DNA from: Escarpia spicata
Lineage: Eukaryota; Annelida; Polychaeta; Sabellida; Siboglinidae
DNA length: 64,000 bases
Direction: 5' to 3'
Assembly (NCBI GenBank): GCA_963995525.1
Contig: OZ023211.1
Coordinates: 54,608,564-54,672,563 of the forward strand
This document shows positions 33,344 to 49,620 of the stretch, in pieces (the first letter of the stretch is position 1; each line of letters begins with the position of its first letter). Under the pieces are notes generated by a model. That model was given only the letters and a program-made list of their open reading frames with translations, was not told the origin of the DNA and ran no database searches. Made by a program: the position numbers and the translations under genes.

Positions 33344-34693
33344 CTAGAGGTCAGCTCTAATGTACTTAGAAGAACAGGCGGCGTGCCGCGGTGGGTCGGC
33401 GGCACGGTCATCAATCAAACTTTTTTATAAGTAAAGCTGTCTAAAGCTAATTAAGATAAGAGGTTTTTTATAAGTATATTTTTATGACAGATCATTAATC
33501 ATTTCTTTTTTATAAGTAAAGTGCCGTTTCGGGAATACTGCCCCGAAACCCTTTGGTGTTCTTTGATCTTTGGCACATGCACGGGGCCAGCGGGGCCCTT
33601 ACTACTACTAACGGTTTGTGAAATATGCTAGTTTGTGAAATATGTTAGGTTATATTTGAGTATATCATGATAATGCATGCTACCTTCGATAGCTCGTTGC
33701 ATTCTTATTCGAAAAGTGAGTATGCCAAGTAGAATGCGTCAACCGTAATTGACTAGAAGTAGAACACAATTATGATGATTGTGTCGGACGTTCGGGCCTC
33801 GGCGGTACCCGTTCGGCAATCGGCATACTGTCATTATTAATCACGGACGTTTTGCCTAAGCTTTAAGTTTAATTGGTAATGCATGGCCAGGCTGCCATAC
33901 ATATTAGGCCTTCGTAAGAATTATTTATGGTTTCACAATTTAATGTTTGGGTGGTAACTGAAAGGGTCTACACAAAGCGAGCTTAGGCATAGCGTTAGAA
34001 TTACATGTAGGCCTACTATAAGTGTAATAAATGCCTTGCCCTTGTAGTTATACTTATACGAAATAAATGTGGGTACTTTTGCCATTTTGGTAAGTTTTGC
34101 AGTTAACTTTAGCCTTCAGGCCCGCAAAAAAGCAAGAAAACGGTCACCTACACTGCAGTCACCAAACTTCACACCATAATATATATACAACACCTATTCT
34201 ACACATGCACAATTATCACGTGATCAAAACATTTCATTTATTGTTTTTTATCGATCAAAATGTACAAGAAATTCGCTCGTTTTTACATGTATTTATTAAG
34301 TCCACAGGAAACTCCGGTAGGTGGCGCCACCTTATGGATGCCTTCAGACGTGGGGATAGACCACAATTAATTTTATTTACTTTGACAATAATTATTATTG
34401 TCATAGTCAATAAAATACACAATGTTTCATTAAATCAATTAATTAAATAAGGTTACGGTAAACTTAATGTTGACAGCAGCTGGGGGGGTATTTATTACGG
34501 TTATTAGTTTGAGTAATTATTTCTGCATTTTAATATTGTGTACCAGAGGTAATTTATCATACTATGATGCAGTCAGTATATATTATTTTGTGTTTACTAA
34601 CAGTTTGTTGCAAAATGTAATGATGTATATTGTTTTATATGCTGTACTCTGCTATCCATGATGTAAAAGATAATAAATAATAATAATAAAACT
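33344..34693. other. No gene recognised
   Basis: Three repeats of TTTTTTATAAGTA (33421-33520) and a small stem GTTTCGGG/CCCGAAAC (about 33526-33550). No coding signal. Confidence 0.4.
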
Positions 34694-35800
34694 TAAAGCG
34701 ATTCTTTGATAATTTTAATCTCTTTGTAATGTACGCAGTTATTAAATCATCCTGTTAATATGATTATATCATGTAATTATAAGCCTTTATTTCATTAGAA
34801 TTATGTTTTGGTAATCATTAATGACCCTAACAATATATCAAAAAAATAACTGCACATACGCGCAGTTTCCACTTTGACCCCACCTTCACGATCCATATAA
34901 AGCATTCTCATGAATATTCGGGACTGTCCGTCAGACTTCGATTAGCTACGTCGAGTTAATAGATGCAAGAAAAACGTCACCAACATGTATGTATTTGGAT
35001 TAGCCACCGCCATGCGAATGAGTCGTGACCAATAAAATTATCAAAGGAAACGTGGACCAGCTGCTGCTTATGTCACAGATTTATCAAAGAAAAGAAAGAA
35101 AATATGTGGAATAAACGGAGAATGAATATAATGACAGCTCATGACAGACGGATTGGTTTAAAAGAAAAACACCAGAACACCACGCACGAAGCCGCCGATG
35201 ACATATTGAAATATTTGGAATGTTGTGGAACATTTATATTATGAATTTTCAAAATTATTGTAACATCAACTTTGTTGGCACCTTTTTATACACTATTTCC
35301 AGTATTGTTCATTTAACACAAACTTGTTTCAACAATTGTTGAAGAATATACTGTAAAACACATTCCAAGCATGATGAGCATAAGAAAGCATAACTTTTAT
35401 TATTACGCTGTATTCCTATTTTGCAATATAATGACGGGATGTTGTGCATTTGAATGCACAAATCGATCGATTGTAAAAATCCATTTGAAACATGCAGCGA
35501 TGTACATATTCGCAACAGAAGCTAATGACAATGTGGCAGAACAAAGTCAGGCATGTTCTTCATTACTGTGTCCGTTAACACATTGTCCAATTAACAGCAC
35601 TGCTATGCATTTTGATACACAAAGCTATCAGATGCACACATCCATTTGAAACACAAAGTGATGTACAACTTCCCAGTAGATGTCGCACAGAACAGAATGG
35701 GGCAGAACATAGTCAGGCATCATCTTGTCAGGTGACCCATTGTCCAATTAATGGCACTGTTGAGTAGATCACTTCAATTTCCTCTTTCCATCAGCTCGGT
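34694..35800 (+). repeat. Dispersed repeat, copy B (partner of 3237-4610)
   Basis: Aligned throughout with copy A except for the 330-bp block missing here. TATAAAG (34896), TCAGAC (34931) and AATAAA (35110) are retained. The internal duplication at 35450-35760 (AATCCATTTGAAAC... twice) is shared, so it predates the split of the two copies. Confidence 0.6.
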
Positions 35801-36984
<1,184 letters not shown>

Positions 36985-37202
36985 ATACTCATGCACACAC
37001 ACTCATGTACACACACGCACGCACACATGCACACACATATTTGATTACATGTGCATGCACACAGACTCATGTTTCTCGTTGTTTTGTTGATAGTATCGGT
37101 GATTAAAGGGTTCCTCTTGTAATGTATTTATTATTTTGTGTAGTTTGGTTTATAAATCTTTGTGAGCGTGTGTGCATGTGTGTTTATTTAGATGTGACTA
37201 TT

Positions 37203-37347
<145 letters not shown>

Positions 37348-37424
37348 CTTTACATGACTTTGATCGTACAACCCACCGTATGTTTATGTGTTGTACTAAT
37401 TTTATTACTGGCATTTCATTGTGT

Positions 37425-37496
37425 GTCTAAAGAAAAATTTCCATTTTTAATGCAATGCTTTAAACGGACAATAAAGTATTGAATCTTGAATCTTGA
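37425..37496 (+). mobile_element. LINE 3' tail with TTGAATC repeats
   Basis: GGACAATAAAGTATTGAATC followed by another TTGAATC and TTGATC is the typical end of an L2/CR1-related LINE: an AATAAA-like signal then a short tandem tail. It ends only about 15 bp before the acceptor of the CFAP61 exon at 37511. Confidence 0.6.
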
Positions 37497-37510
37497 TCTG
37501 TATACTTCAG

Positions 37511-38284
37511 GTTGTCATCAATGCGAGTATAGTCGTTGTGGGGGCATCAGACGTCAGCATTGCCCTCCTTGAGTCCTTCTCCTTCTGGTGAGTTCACCTA
37601 ACACCCTGTCATGTGACCTACTGTCACCTTATCATATGACATCATTGTCATCCTGTCGTGTGACCTCACTGTCATCCTGTCATGTGACCTACAGTCATGT
37701 GATCTACTATCACCTTGACATAACTTACACTGATGATCAAGTTCATGTCTACAAAGTTCTCCATACATAGTCTCATGACCTTTTATACATTCAGTCCAGT
37801 CTCGTCACACTCTTGAAGCTGTGGCTATCAACTAGGCTACTACATTAAATCACTCTTTCATGGATTTCCAGGGCATCAGTAATGTCAAAGTTCCATTGAT
37901 CTGCGTTATTTCATAGCAGTTAGAAAATTCATTCAACAGTTATATTGTAAGTATATTAAATATGTGCAAATAATTTACTGTAGTTCTGTTTTCACGTGTG
38001 GCAACACTTGATGTGTTTAATAAGTAATAAGGTTATTCGAATGTAAACAAGACAGCTATCCTACCGCCTGTTCTAGAAATATTCATTTATATTATTTGTG
38101 AAACTTAAAGTTGAGTGAAACATTTGCGGCAGTGTTTCTGCCAGTGTTTACCTGTGTCTACCATGGATGTTGTGGTCTGTTTCAGCCCTCATCTGCGGTT
38201 CAACAACCTCACCCTGATCTCCCCCCATGGGTTGCCGGGAGAACTCCCTCCCAATGAGATCCGCTCCCAGATGCTGGCGACCAG
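37511..38284 (+). CDS. CFAP61: Cilia- and fl. associated protein 61, two internal exons
   Basis: Exon 37511-37587 (acceptor TATACTTCAG, donor CTG|GTGAGT) and exon 38186-38284 (acceptor CTGTTTCAG, donor CCAG|GTATGC) join in phase through a split Cys codon. The peptide contains ASIVVVGASDVSIALLES, then FCPHLRFNNLTLISPHGLPG. This matches my recollection of the Rossmann-like core of CFAP61, with its VVGAS turn and FNNLTLIS-HGLPG motif. CFAP61 is an axonemal protein of the calmodulin/radial-spoke complex needed for ciliary and sperm motility. Flanking exons were not found here, so introns must be long or the neighbouring exons lost. A LINE tail abuts the first acceptor. No stop or frameshift in either exon. 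Confidence 0.8.
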
Positions 38285-38344
38285 GTATGCACTCTCCCAG
38301 GGACATCTTGGGCTTCCTGGGATTGAGATTGGGAAATGATGAAA

Positions 38345-38540
38345 TGGAGTCATGATGTTAGAGGGATGGGAGGTCAGATGGATGGGAGTACGGAGGGATG
38401 GGAGGCCAGAGGGATGGGAGGCCAGAGGGATAGAAAGTCACATCGATGGGAAGACGGAGGGATGGGAGGACGGAGGGATGGGAAGTCAGAGGGATGGAAG
38501 GCCACATCGATGGGAAGACGGAGGGATGGGAGGTCAGAGT
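38345..38540 (+). repeat. Minisatellite, GGGATGGGAGGCCAGAG-type units
   Basis: About 17-bp units (GGATGGGAGG plus CCAGAG, TCAGAG or ACGGAG). A larger block containing CACATCGATGGGAAGACGGA is repeated. It sits in the intron just after the second CFAP61 exon. Confidence 0.9.
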
Positions 38541-38994
38541 AATAATTCTGTGTATTTGTCAAAGGTAATGATACACTTATCTCACGTGGACAATGAGTAA
38601 TCTACATGTCCTCAATTGTCAGAGATACACAATAACATCGATAACAAATTTAATCTGCACTGAACTTGGGTGTGACATATGTTTGATGATTTTATATACT
38701 CTTAAAGCAATGTCATATACATGTTTTTAGTAACATTTGGCAAATACCGAGAGGTGTGGGTGGTAAATAGAAAGGTTAAAAGATAACCAAATTTAATCGT
38801 GCATTGCACAGATCATATGATTTCATACAAATGCTTACAGACATGCGACCCTTTCCAGAGTTAACAGCCGAAAAGCTTATTGCTCCACGTATATTGGAGT
38901 TTCATATGTTCAAGTCTGGGCATTGAATAGTGACATGCAATAGATCGTTTTTGTATCGCCTTACATGTTCAATATCTACATGTTGAGTATTTTT

Positions 38995-39167
38995 GATTTA
39001 TTGTTTCTACAATAATCTTTAATGTTTTTCCACGTTCTGGAGCGAAGAACTGGATGCTTCTGCTGCAGCTCTTCTATGTCCTGCTTTCCTTTTCCCGCGT
39101 ACACTGTGCAGTGCTGTGCATTCCTCGTCACTCCATGCTTTCCTCTTAACGGCCTTTCTTACAGCTA
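38995..39167 (-). pseudogene. C-terminal fragment of a repeat-associated protein (Trp/Glu-rich, SANT-like)
   Basis: After a minus-strand acceptor (TTTATTGTAG) the frame reads KAVKRKAWSDEECTALHS. It then shifts by one frame into YAGKGKQDIEELQQKHP and RSRTWKNIKDYCRN. The order (basic run, W-S/T-x-E-E, then a RTWK-x-IK end) recurs at the C-termini of uncharacterised proteins encoded by animal repeats. The function is not known, and one frameshift shows it is dead. Confidence 0.4.
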
Positions 39168-40600
39168 CAATAAAATGAGTAAACAATTCATTTTTGCCAC
39201 TGTTAACTTGATTACATCCAGGTAATATTCATAGACCATTCTGTCCTACACAATCAAGCCATTCAACCTACCACAAGCCTGTCATTGACATCACCACCGG
39301 TGACACTGGTGTGGGTGCTCTCCTCACTTGAACACAATTGTGGTGTAAATCATTTGAATATATATTATACATTAGTTCTTAATTTCTCTTAGGATTTTTA
39401 CACACTATAAACTAATAGGAGACTTGAAGCATAACTCACTCAGGTTAACTGAGGAAATATAGCGATAACAAATGTATTGTGTATTTCTAGTGTGAGAGTA
39501 CTTATTATTCGATGGGCGATATTAAAATGTGTCGTTTTCGCTGGCCTGAAGGTGAGTTATCATTATCAAGTAATTTAGCTGGAAAGTAGTTTTGGACGCA
39601 CTTTTTAGCGAGGCAAAAATCGGGTGGTTTCAAGACAACATCGGTTTGAGGAAAGGAAGTGCACTTAGTTCATAACTGTTCACCATGGTGATGGAGACAA
39701 TGAAGTTGTGCAGGATCGGACAGCAGCCAGAGGAGTTGGACATCAATTGATCAAAAAAGGGGAAATAGTCTTATGTGTTATTGTATCTAGAAGCAGACCA
39801 ATTTTGTTAAATAAATCTGACGCAAGACCAGCGAAAAATCTTTGCAATCTGAATAAATGCATACACCCAAACTACATTGCGCGATGTTTGTAACTTCCTA
39901 CCTGGTGCTTTCTGTGCGTTGTCTTTACAGCTGCAAAGAGTCTGGTCGTCATGACAATCTGGTCGTCATGAATGTGCGGTCGTCATGAACGTCTGCGGTA
40001 TGTCTGCGACACGCTTGGCGCCAGCTCGATCGGGTTTATATGAGGGAGAGGGCGAATTTATTGCTCCTCAACATTTGACACAGGGTAGATTTATAAGCCG
40101 CGTTGTACATGATTGGTCACACCGACAAGAAACCCCGCCTATCGACTGTCATTACTGGACATTTTGTGGGGAAAGGGTGAATATATTTAGGGGTGGGGGT
40201 GTATACATGTAAATCATATGAAGGACAGATCGAGATAAATCAGGTTGTTTAGTTTGTGTTTTATCCCATGAAAAATGATACGTCGTGTTAAAAAATCTTA
40301 AGAAACAAAAAAAATAACGAATTGTAGGAAGGGCCGAAATCTGTACTGCAGACTTGCATGAATACAACGTGTTAAAAGATAAATGACATTTCGTTTGTAG
40401 TTTATCGGAGCCCCATTCCGTTCTTCCAAGTAGACCTAATATGCGCCGCGTTTATTCGTATGTTATAATTACACAAGTTATAGATGTATTGTAATGTATT
40501 GTATTATTTATTCAGATTCCAACAGGTCCAAAGACCCAGTAACAGGACTGATAACTGAAACAATACTATAAATGATATATATATGTATATATATATGTAT
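39168..40600. other. No gene recognised
   Basis: Short frames without signature. The tract at 39955-39995 repeats GGTCGTCATGA three times. Confidence 0.4.
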
Positions 40601-40619
40601 ATATATATATATCACTAAA

Positions 40620-41056
40620 CATATATATCACTACATCAGAAAACATTTGATAATCAGATAATGAATGTGAGCGTTTCCACGCTTTGTGTGCGGTGTCTTT
40701 CTCGTTCAGGGTGGAGATCATATCATTATCATACCACATTTGGTATTTACGTCTGCGCATGCGGATGGGGAACACATTCATTTTTAGCAGCATACAAAAT
40801 GGCATAAAATGTATCAAAACTCACGTCCATGTCAATCAGTAGTGTCAGTGAGAGACGACCACGAGATAGAATGTAATAAATGTCTTAGATGAATAAACGC
40901 TGTTCTGTGATAGTTATAAACAAAACGTCCCGCAGGCTCCTGCTTCCGTCGGTCGGCACAAAAGAGTTCACAATGCAGGGCGTCGTGTGTGGATTTCACC
41001 GCCTTCTCTGTTTTCTGAACGTTACACTGTCCACCATGTACACGGACTAGATCCAT
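40620..41056 (-). pseudogene. LINE ORF2 fragment (linker between endonuclease and RT)
   Basis: On the minus strand the frame holds RFVYNYHRTAFIHLRHLL and SISWSSLTDTTD. After a frameshift near 40830 it continues with FDTFYAILYAAKNECVPH. After another shift it reads KYQMWYDNDMISTLNEKD and then AWKRSHSLSDYQMF. This succession (YNY...L, a W-rich helix, C-V-P, then WY...K) is typical of the connector in LINE ORF2 proteins. Two or three frameshifts mean an old remnant. It runs into a (TA)n tract at 40576-40612. Confidence 0.6.
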
Positions 41057-41446
41057 GTCTAGACATTCACGAATTCAGATGAAATGTATAGAAGAAACTA
41101 TTTTTTATGTGTGCAAACTACATAAAAATTAGGCCTTCAGTAACTTCACTGGTAACAAGGAGGAAACGTAAAACACATGTATTAAAAATACTAGCAAAAT
41201 GCCCGGACTCTGATGGGATAATTTGGCATTCCATACGTGAGAGTCGCGCGCGTGGTTACTGAAACTGCTAAGTTACATTTTGCGTTTTACGCGCGCATAA
41301 CATTTTACGTTCCGAACAATGAATTTAATATGTAAAAGCGGAGAAACCTTTACATAAATGTTAAAAAGTAAGGTGTTACGTTACACCCGTGGGGTCGTAG
41401 ATTAATCTATGAAAGTTTGGCGCCCAAGGTGCAAGCATCATACATA

Positions 41447-41491
41447 CATACATACATACTTACATACATACATACTTACATACATACATAC

Positions 41492-41522
<31 letters not shown>

Positions 41523-41533
41523 CATACATACAT
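41447..41533 (+). repeat. (CATA)n/(CTTA) microsatellite
   Basis: CATA tetranucleotides interrupted regularly by CTTA units. Confidence 0.95.
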
Positions 41534-42101
41534 GTGCTAGCCAGATTATCGTTAGATAACATCTGAACACTACTGGCGACCTATAACAACAAAACAATAT
41601 TACGACTTTGAAAAGAAGGCTAATCATTTTGCGGTTTTTTTTTTACTCCAAACTGACTTATTGTAATATCGAAAATAATTAATAAATCACTGCTATTTTC
41701 AATTACGTTATTGTTTAACCAGAAACACCGTGGTGTTTCCATTCAGTTCATTGTAACATGTGCCGACCAGCTGAACACTTCGTCCCTCAGTTCCTGGGAA
41801 CGCCCATGCATTTCGGGGCGCTGTGCGTAATGTTCTGCAGTCGTCACTAATGCACAGAACCGATGTTAAATCAATCAACTAATTACCTGAAACTATCACA
41901 TGCTACGGCAATGAATGGGCACAGTCACAAGCAGGATAAACGCAGAACGGAAGACGGTTATAAACGACACGTGTTGGGTTAGTGCATTGACACAAACAGT
42001 TGTAAAAGTGTCAGTGCTTTCCACACCTCGAACCAACGCTGTGATGTATATCTCCATCTTCCTTTATTTCAACATCAAATGAGCTACGACCACGTAAAAT
42101 A

Positions 42102-45466
<3,365 letters not shown>

Positions 45467-45780
45467 CTATTTGCTTGCTACACGTGGCGAATATTGCCTT
45501 ATTAGGCACTGCAAATTAAGCAACAACACTGCTGTTCATGCCATACACACATCACATGAATGTATCGACATTGGCACAGGCGTTACACAGTGTTTTTGTT
45601 ACAATATTAATGCATATTTTTTTGTAAAAATGATTGACTAATAAGCTAACAGCACATGATGTGAACTCGTGAACATATGTGACATATTTAATGTTGTAAA
45701 CATCATCATAGTTTACTAAAAAATAACTAATAAAATGACTCGTCTAGTGATCGCATTTTTCTAACTGTTTTCCCCAGCAG

Positions 45781-45872
45781 ATTTTGGCAATGGCGGCTTT
45801 TCTCAAACAGATTTGAAAGACAGCCCATTTGGATATGATGATGGCGGCTCCAGCGATGATGCCTCGTTTTGA
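45781..45872 (+). CDS. Candidate terminal exon, unrecognised acidic C-terminus
   Basis: A strong acceptor (polypyrimidine tract, then CCCCAGCAG) opens a frame of 29 codons, FGNGGFSQTDLKDSPFGYDD followed by a Ser/Asp tail, ending in TGA at 45870-45872. Gly/Asp/Ser-rich protein ends like this are common. The entering phase (two bases carried over) does not fit the CFAP61 exons, so it is another gene or chance. Confidence 0.3.
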
Positions 45873-45934
45873 TTGACCAAAATTACTAAATTACTGTACG
45901 TTCGTTTCGGGTGCTTTTTTGACGATAACAATCA

Positions 45935-45977
45935 TTGTAACGTGCCCGCTCCGTGGGCGTTGCCTTTCACGTTACAA
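45935..45977. other. Hairpin TTGTAACGTG/CACGTTACAA
   Basis: Perfect 10-bp arms (45935-45944, 45968-45977) with an inner GCCC/GGGC pairing. Another short perfect palindrome, GGTGGTCA/TGACCACC, lies at 46148-46164. Both precede the hairpin satellite. Confidence 0.6.
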
Positions 45978-46369
45978 TAAATTGAGTAATATCGAGCGTA
46001 AAACATTTTTGTAAACAGCGTCTTCAGGTGACCAGTTTTGACAATACGCTTATGCGCACTGCTGTAGAACGTTGCATAATATCCCCAAAAAATAGACAGT
46101 CACACGGACCAGTAACTCAAACAAATTACTGACCCGACGGCAAACTAGGTGGTCAGTGACCACCAGGTCAGCGTATATTTTGAACGCTGGCTTATGGTTG
46201 CTCCGCGGACGTCAAATATAGAATACGGCCTGACCACGCCCAGAGCAGTGCGTTCTAGCAATATCACATTATTATCCGACTATACAGTATGATACTAATG
46301 ACGTCATATTGTTAAATTGCTGTATATAAATACATCATAACGCATTCTATTTAGTATTTCCCCCTAGGA

Positions 46370-48000
46370 AAGGCTAAAAGCCCAAGTTTTCGTGAACAGT
46401 GACACACGGGAATATCCCGCACGCACGGCAGAATATGACAATTAACGTGCCTAATACTTCTTGATTACTTCAGTAATTAATTTCAGAAAGGCCTACAGTA
46501 CGCGTGGAACAATCGTTGTCCATACATGTGTATGTTGTCAACCTGTGACCATCAAAATGACGGAGTTTTTAGATAATGGACTTCACTCCCCGATCGAGAA
46601 GGCCCGGCCGACTGCTTCGCAACTGGGCGCATGACACGCATGCATGCACGCACGCACGCACACACACGCACGCGCAACGAAACACACACGAACACATACG
46701 CATGCACACGTAAACAAACACACGCACGCGCGCACACATAGAGTCTACGTACACGCACACACACACACACATACGCACGCTCGCGTGACTATTAATTAAA
46801 ACCTGTCACATAATTTCCATAATTGACAATTACACATCAATTATGAAAACAATAATCATTTCGTAGAACGCGTGTTCAAACACAGAATATAGTAGACCTC
46901 GACCATTGGTCAAGAACGCTCGTTTTTCACCCTAATATGCAAAGGCCAAGAATAAATTTTCCGGACCAGTAACACTTTATAGAGAACGACGAAAAATGTA
47001 ATAATACGTCATTAAATAGTGTAGCATTGCTCGATATAATATACACGTATAAGATACAAGGCTTATGATGTATGGACTAAAAAAAGTGGTCCCGAATGGT
47101 CGGACGTTTAGCATTTCACCATAGCAAAGGCGAAATACCCGAGTTTTCGGGACCATGTAGTGACACTAAGGAACGATGATGTTATATTTTCTCTTGTTGG
47201 AAAGTAAAACACGTCATTATCCTATTATGGCATTGTTAATTCAGTATATAGAGTATATACAATGCCTATATATATGATGTATGGACTAAAAAAGGGGTCC
47301 CGAATGGTCGGGCTTTTGGCTATCACCCTAGCAAAGGCCAAAAGGCCAAAAGCCCGACAATTCGGGGCTATGCAGTGACACAAGGGAACGACAATGTTAT
47401 ATTTTTGCTTGTTGGAAATTACAAAATACGCCATTATCCTACATTTTAGCATTGTTTAGTATATAAAGTATGTATAAGGCATATGACGCATAGACTAAAA
47501 AAGTGGTTCCGAATGCTCCGGCTTTTAGCATTTCCCCTTAGCAAAGGCTAAAAGAACGAGTTTTCGGGACCAGTGACACAAGGGAACGACAATATGTTAT
47601 ATATACTCTTGTTGGATAAAAAAAATACGTTAGTATCCTTCTCTAGCAGTTTTCACTATATTTAAATATAAGGCCTAATATGGATGTACTAGAAAAGTGT
47701 TCTCGAATGGTCGGGCTTTTAGGTTCTCCTCCTATAGGAAAGGCTAAAAGACCGAATGTTCGTGAACAGCGACACATGGGAATGAGCCGCATGACAGAAT
47801 AACGTACATATGTATAGCGTGCTTAACGCAAAATGTCTTGAATTACTGTTTATTATGGATGTGATACATATAAACTGTAATTGTATGTCCACTTAGGAAC
47901 TATTTCCTGCCGTGGCGCTGCACTGCACCATGCGAGTGCTAAATATAGGTACACATTTTGCGGTTGACGTCATGTTCACGAATGGTCGGGCTTTTAGACA
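46370..48000 (+). repeat. Satellite-like array, about 205-bp units each with a stem-loop
   Basis: Units start near GGACTAAAAAA(G) at 47072, 47282 and 47487, with a diverged one at 47686. Older or partial units lie at about 46370, 46890 and 47972. Full stem-loops: 47087-47155 (TGGTCCCGAA/TTCGGGACCA), 47299-47366 (22-bp arms, one mismatch), 47503-47572 and 47698-47767. The arms share GAATGGTCGGGCTTTT and CTAAAAG, with a 20-25 nt loop containing CCTAGCAAAGG. No protein frame is conserved. Confidence 0.75.
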
Positions 48001-48016
48001 CACCCATATTACTTAC

Positions 48017-48085
48017 CTGTCCAGAAGAAACTTGGTGAATGCTGCATCACTTTTCACGCCAGCCGTTTCTTTCGTTCGGTTTCAC
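48017..48085 (-). CDS. Candidate exon with consensus donor
   Basis: On the minus strand a short open stretch, KETAGVKSDAAFTKFLLD, ends at a perfect donor (GACAG|GTAAGTAA). No acceptor or partner exon was identified. Confidence 0.2.
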
Positions 48086-48713
48086 AAATCTATAACCTTT
48101 CCAATATACACCTTTGTACGCGGATACTCTCTTTGTCTTTCAGCTTTTCACTTGTACGAAAAATGGATGGCGATTTGTAAATACGCAATGTTGATTGAAT
48201 CCAGGGAATCGAAAGGTGGGGTCAAAGGTCGATGTCGCCGCATATTCCCGCAAATATAGGACTAACCGAAAATCATTTTATTGTTTGTCTGTTAATTTCA
48301 CTAAAACGAAGTAAAGCATACGTACAAATGAACCAGTATATCAATAATTAATACTTGATACGTTTGCGTTTCGTGAAGTTAGTCTGACACGTGAGGAGCA
48401 CAAAAATCGAAATGATTGAGCATCTTTAATGGTGCAATTAACATACTAGATGCATTCATATTGTACTGTATGTTTAAACATCATGTAATTTATGCCAATG
48501 GCCATACTGTTCGATCATGTAAAGTATCATCCCATAAATATCCTGCACATTCCATTATTGTTTTCTTTAAAGCATGAAAATATCCTGAAATGTGCTTAAT
48601 TCCATTATACTCACTCAGCAAATAGCAACATTTTATAAAAATGTCTCTAAGAAAATACTAACATGTGATTCACGCTACTTGTTTTGGGGTTAAATATTCC
48701 AGATATGACTTAC

Positions 48714-49053
48714 TCATGTCATTTTACGTGAACATGTTTTGTCTAAATGTTGTAAGTTTTTGTGAATGGGAAGTTTTCTGACATGAGGTTGACACACCGG
48801 GCTCGCCTCAGAGTTGTTGTCTCTCACCCCTCCTATACATCTTGTACACTGACAGTTGTAGAAGTGCTCAACGAGACAGGTTTTTGTGAAATTTGCTGAT
48901 GACAGTGCCTTGACTTTAATTCCCTTTGGTTCGCCTGTACTTTCTTCGAAAATTAAACAAAATTTCTGTTGATGAAACAATTTTAAACCTGTTTTACAAG
49001 TCTTATTGAGACTGTTCTTTGCTTTTCGTTTACCCTGCTGGTATTTCAACCTG
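48714..49053 (-). CDS. Candidate terminal exon, Lys/Cys-rich, unrecognised
   Basis: A good minus-strand acceptor (TTCTTGTTTTAACACTCAG) opens a frame of about 112 codons ending in TGA at 48714. It is basic, with KTGLKLFHQQKFCLIFEE, a Cys cluster NCQCTRC and HVRKLPIHKNLQHLDK. The absence of any ATG at the start fits an internal acceptor. The composition is not explained by local base bias. I do not recognise a domain; the Cys/His residues could bind zinc. Confidence 0.35.
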
Positions 49054-49139
49054 AGTGTTAAAACAAGAACAGTTTACAGAAGTGTGTACATATCAGCTCC
49101 AAAATAATTGGAGAGACTCAGAGATACATCACTCAGTTT

Positions 49140-49321
49140 TATTAACAACAGGTACTTAGGAAGGCACGGTCTATTTTAGCTGATGATGGTCATACTCTAT
49201 ATCCCGTGTTTGAGACACTGCCGTCGGGCCGCCGTTTTAGGTGCCCCTCGGCAAAACAAACCGTAAGAAACTGTCTTTTATTCCTGTTGCAATCAGTCTT
49301 TTTAACGATGTGAAATTAATG

Positions 49322-49370
<49 letters not shown>

Positions 49371-49620
49371 TGCGTTCGTGCGTGTGGGTGTATGTTCTAT
49401 ATATTTAGTGGTTACAGCGTGAAGAAATTCACTCCATGTGTTCATGTGATAAATTATTCTTTTTGTGATCATGATGAAGCGAGTCAGTAATACGCTGTTA
49501 CCTATGTTATATTTTAATATATATATATATATATATATTTGTATACATTGTGCCCGTCCAAACGACAATGTAATTGGCCTTATGTGGATGAATAAAGTTG
49601 TATTGACAACTTGAGTGTGC
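49140..49620 (+). mobile_element. 3' end of a LINE (ORF2 C-terminus and tail)
   Basis: The frame from 49164 reads ARSILADDGHTLYPVFETLP then SGRRFRCPSAKQ. After a one-base shift it continues with LSFIPVAISLFNDVKLM and TAG at 49320. LPSGRR-x-R is the conserved end of L2/Rex-type LINE ORF2 proteins. A TG/CGTG microsatellite (49324-49385), a (TA)n tract and a tail GAATAAAGTTGTATTGACAA follow, ending near 49612. It is truncated at the 5' side and carries a frameshift. Confidence 0.7.
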
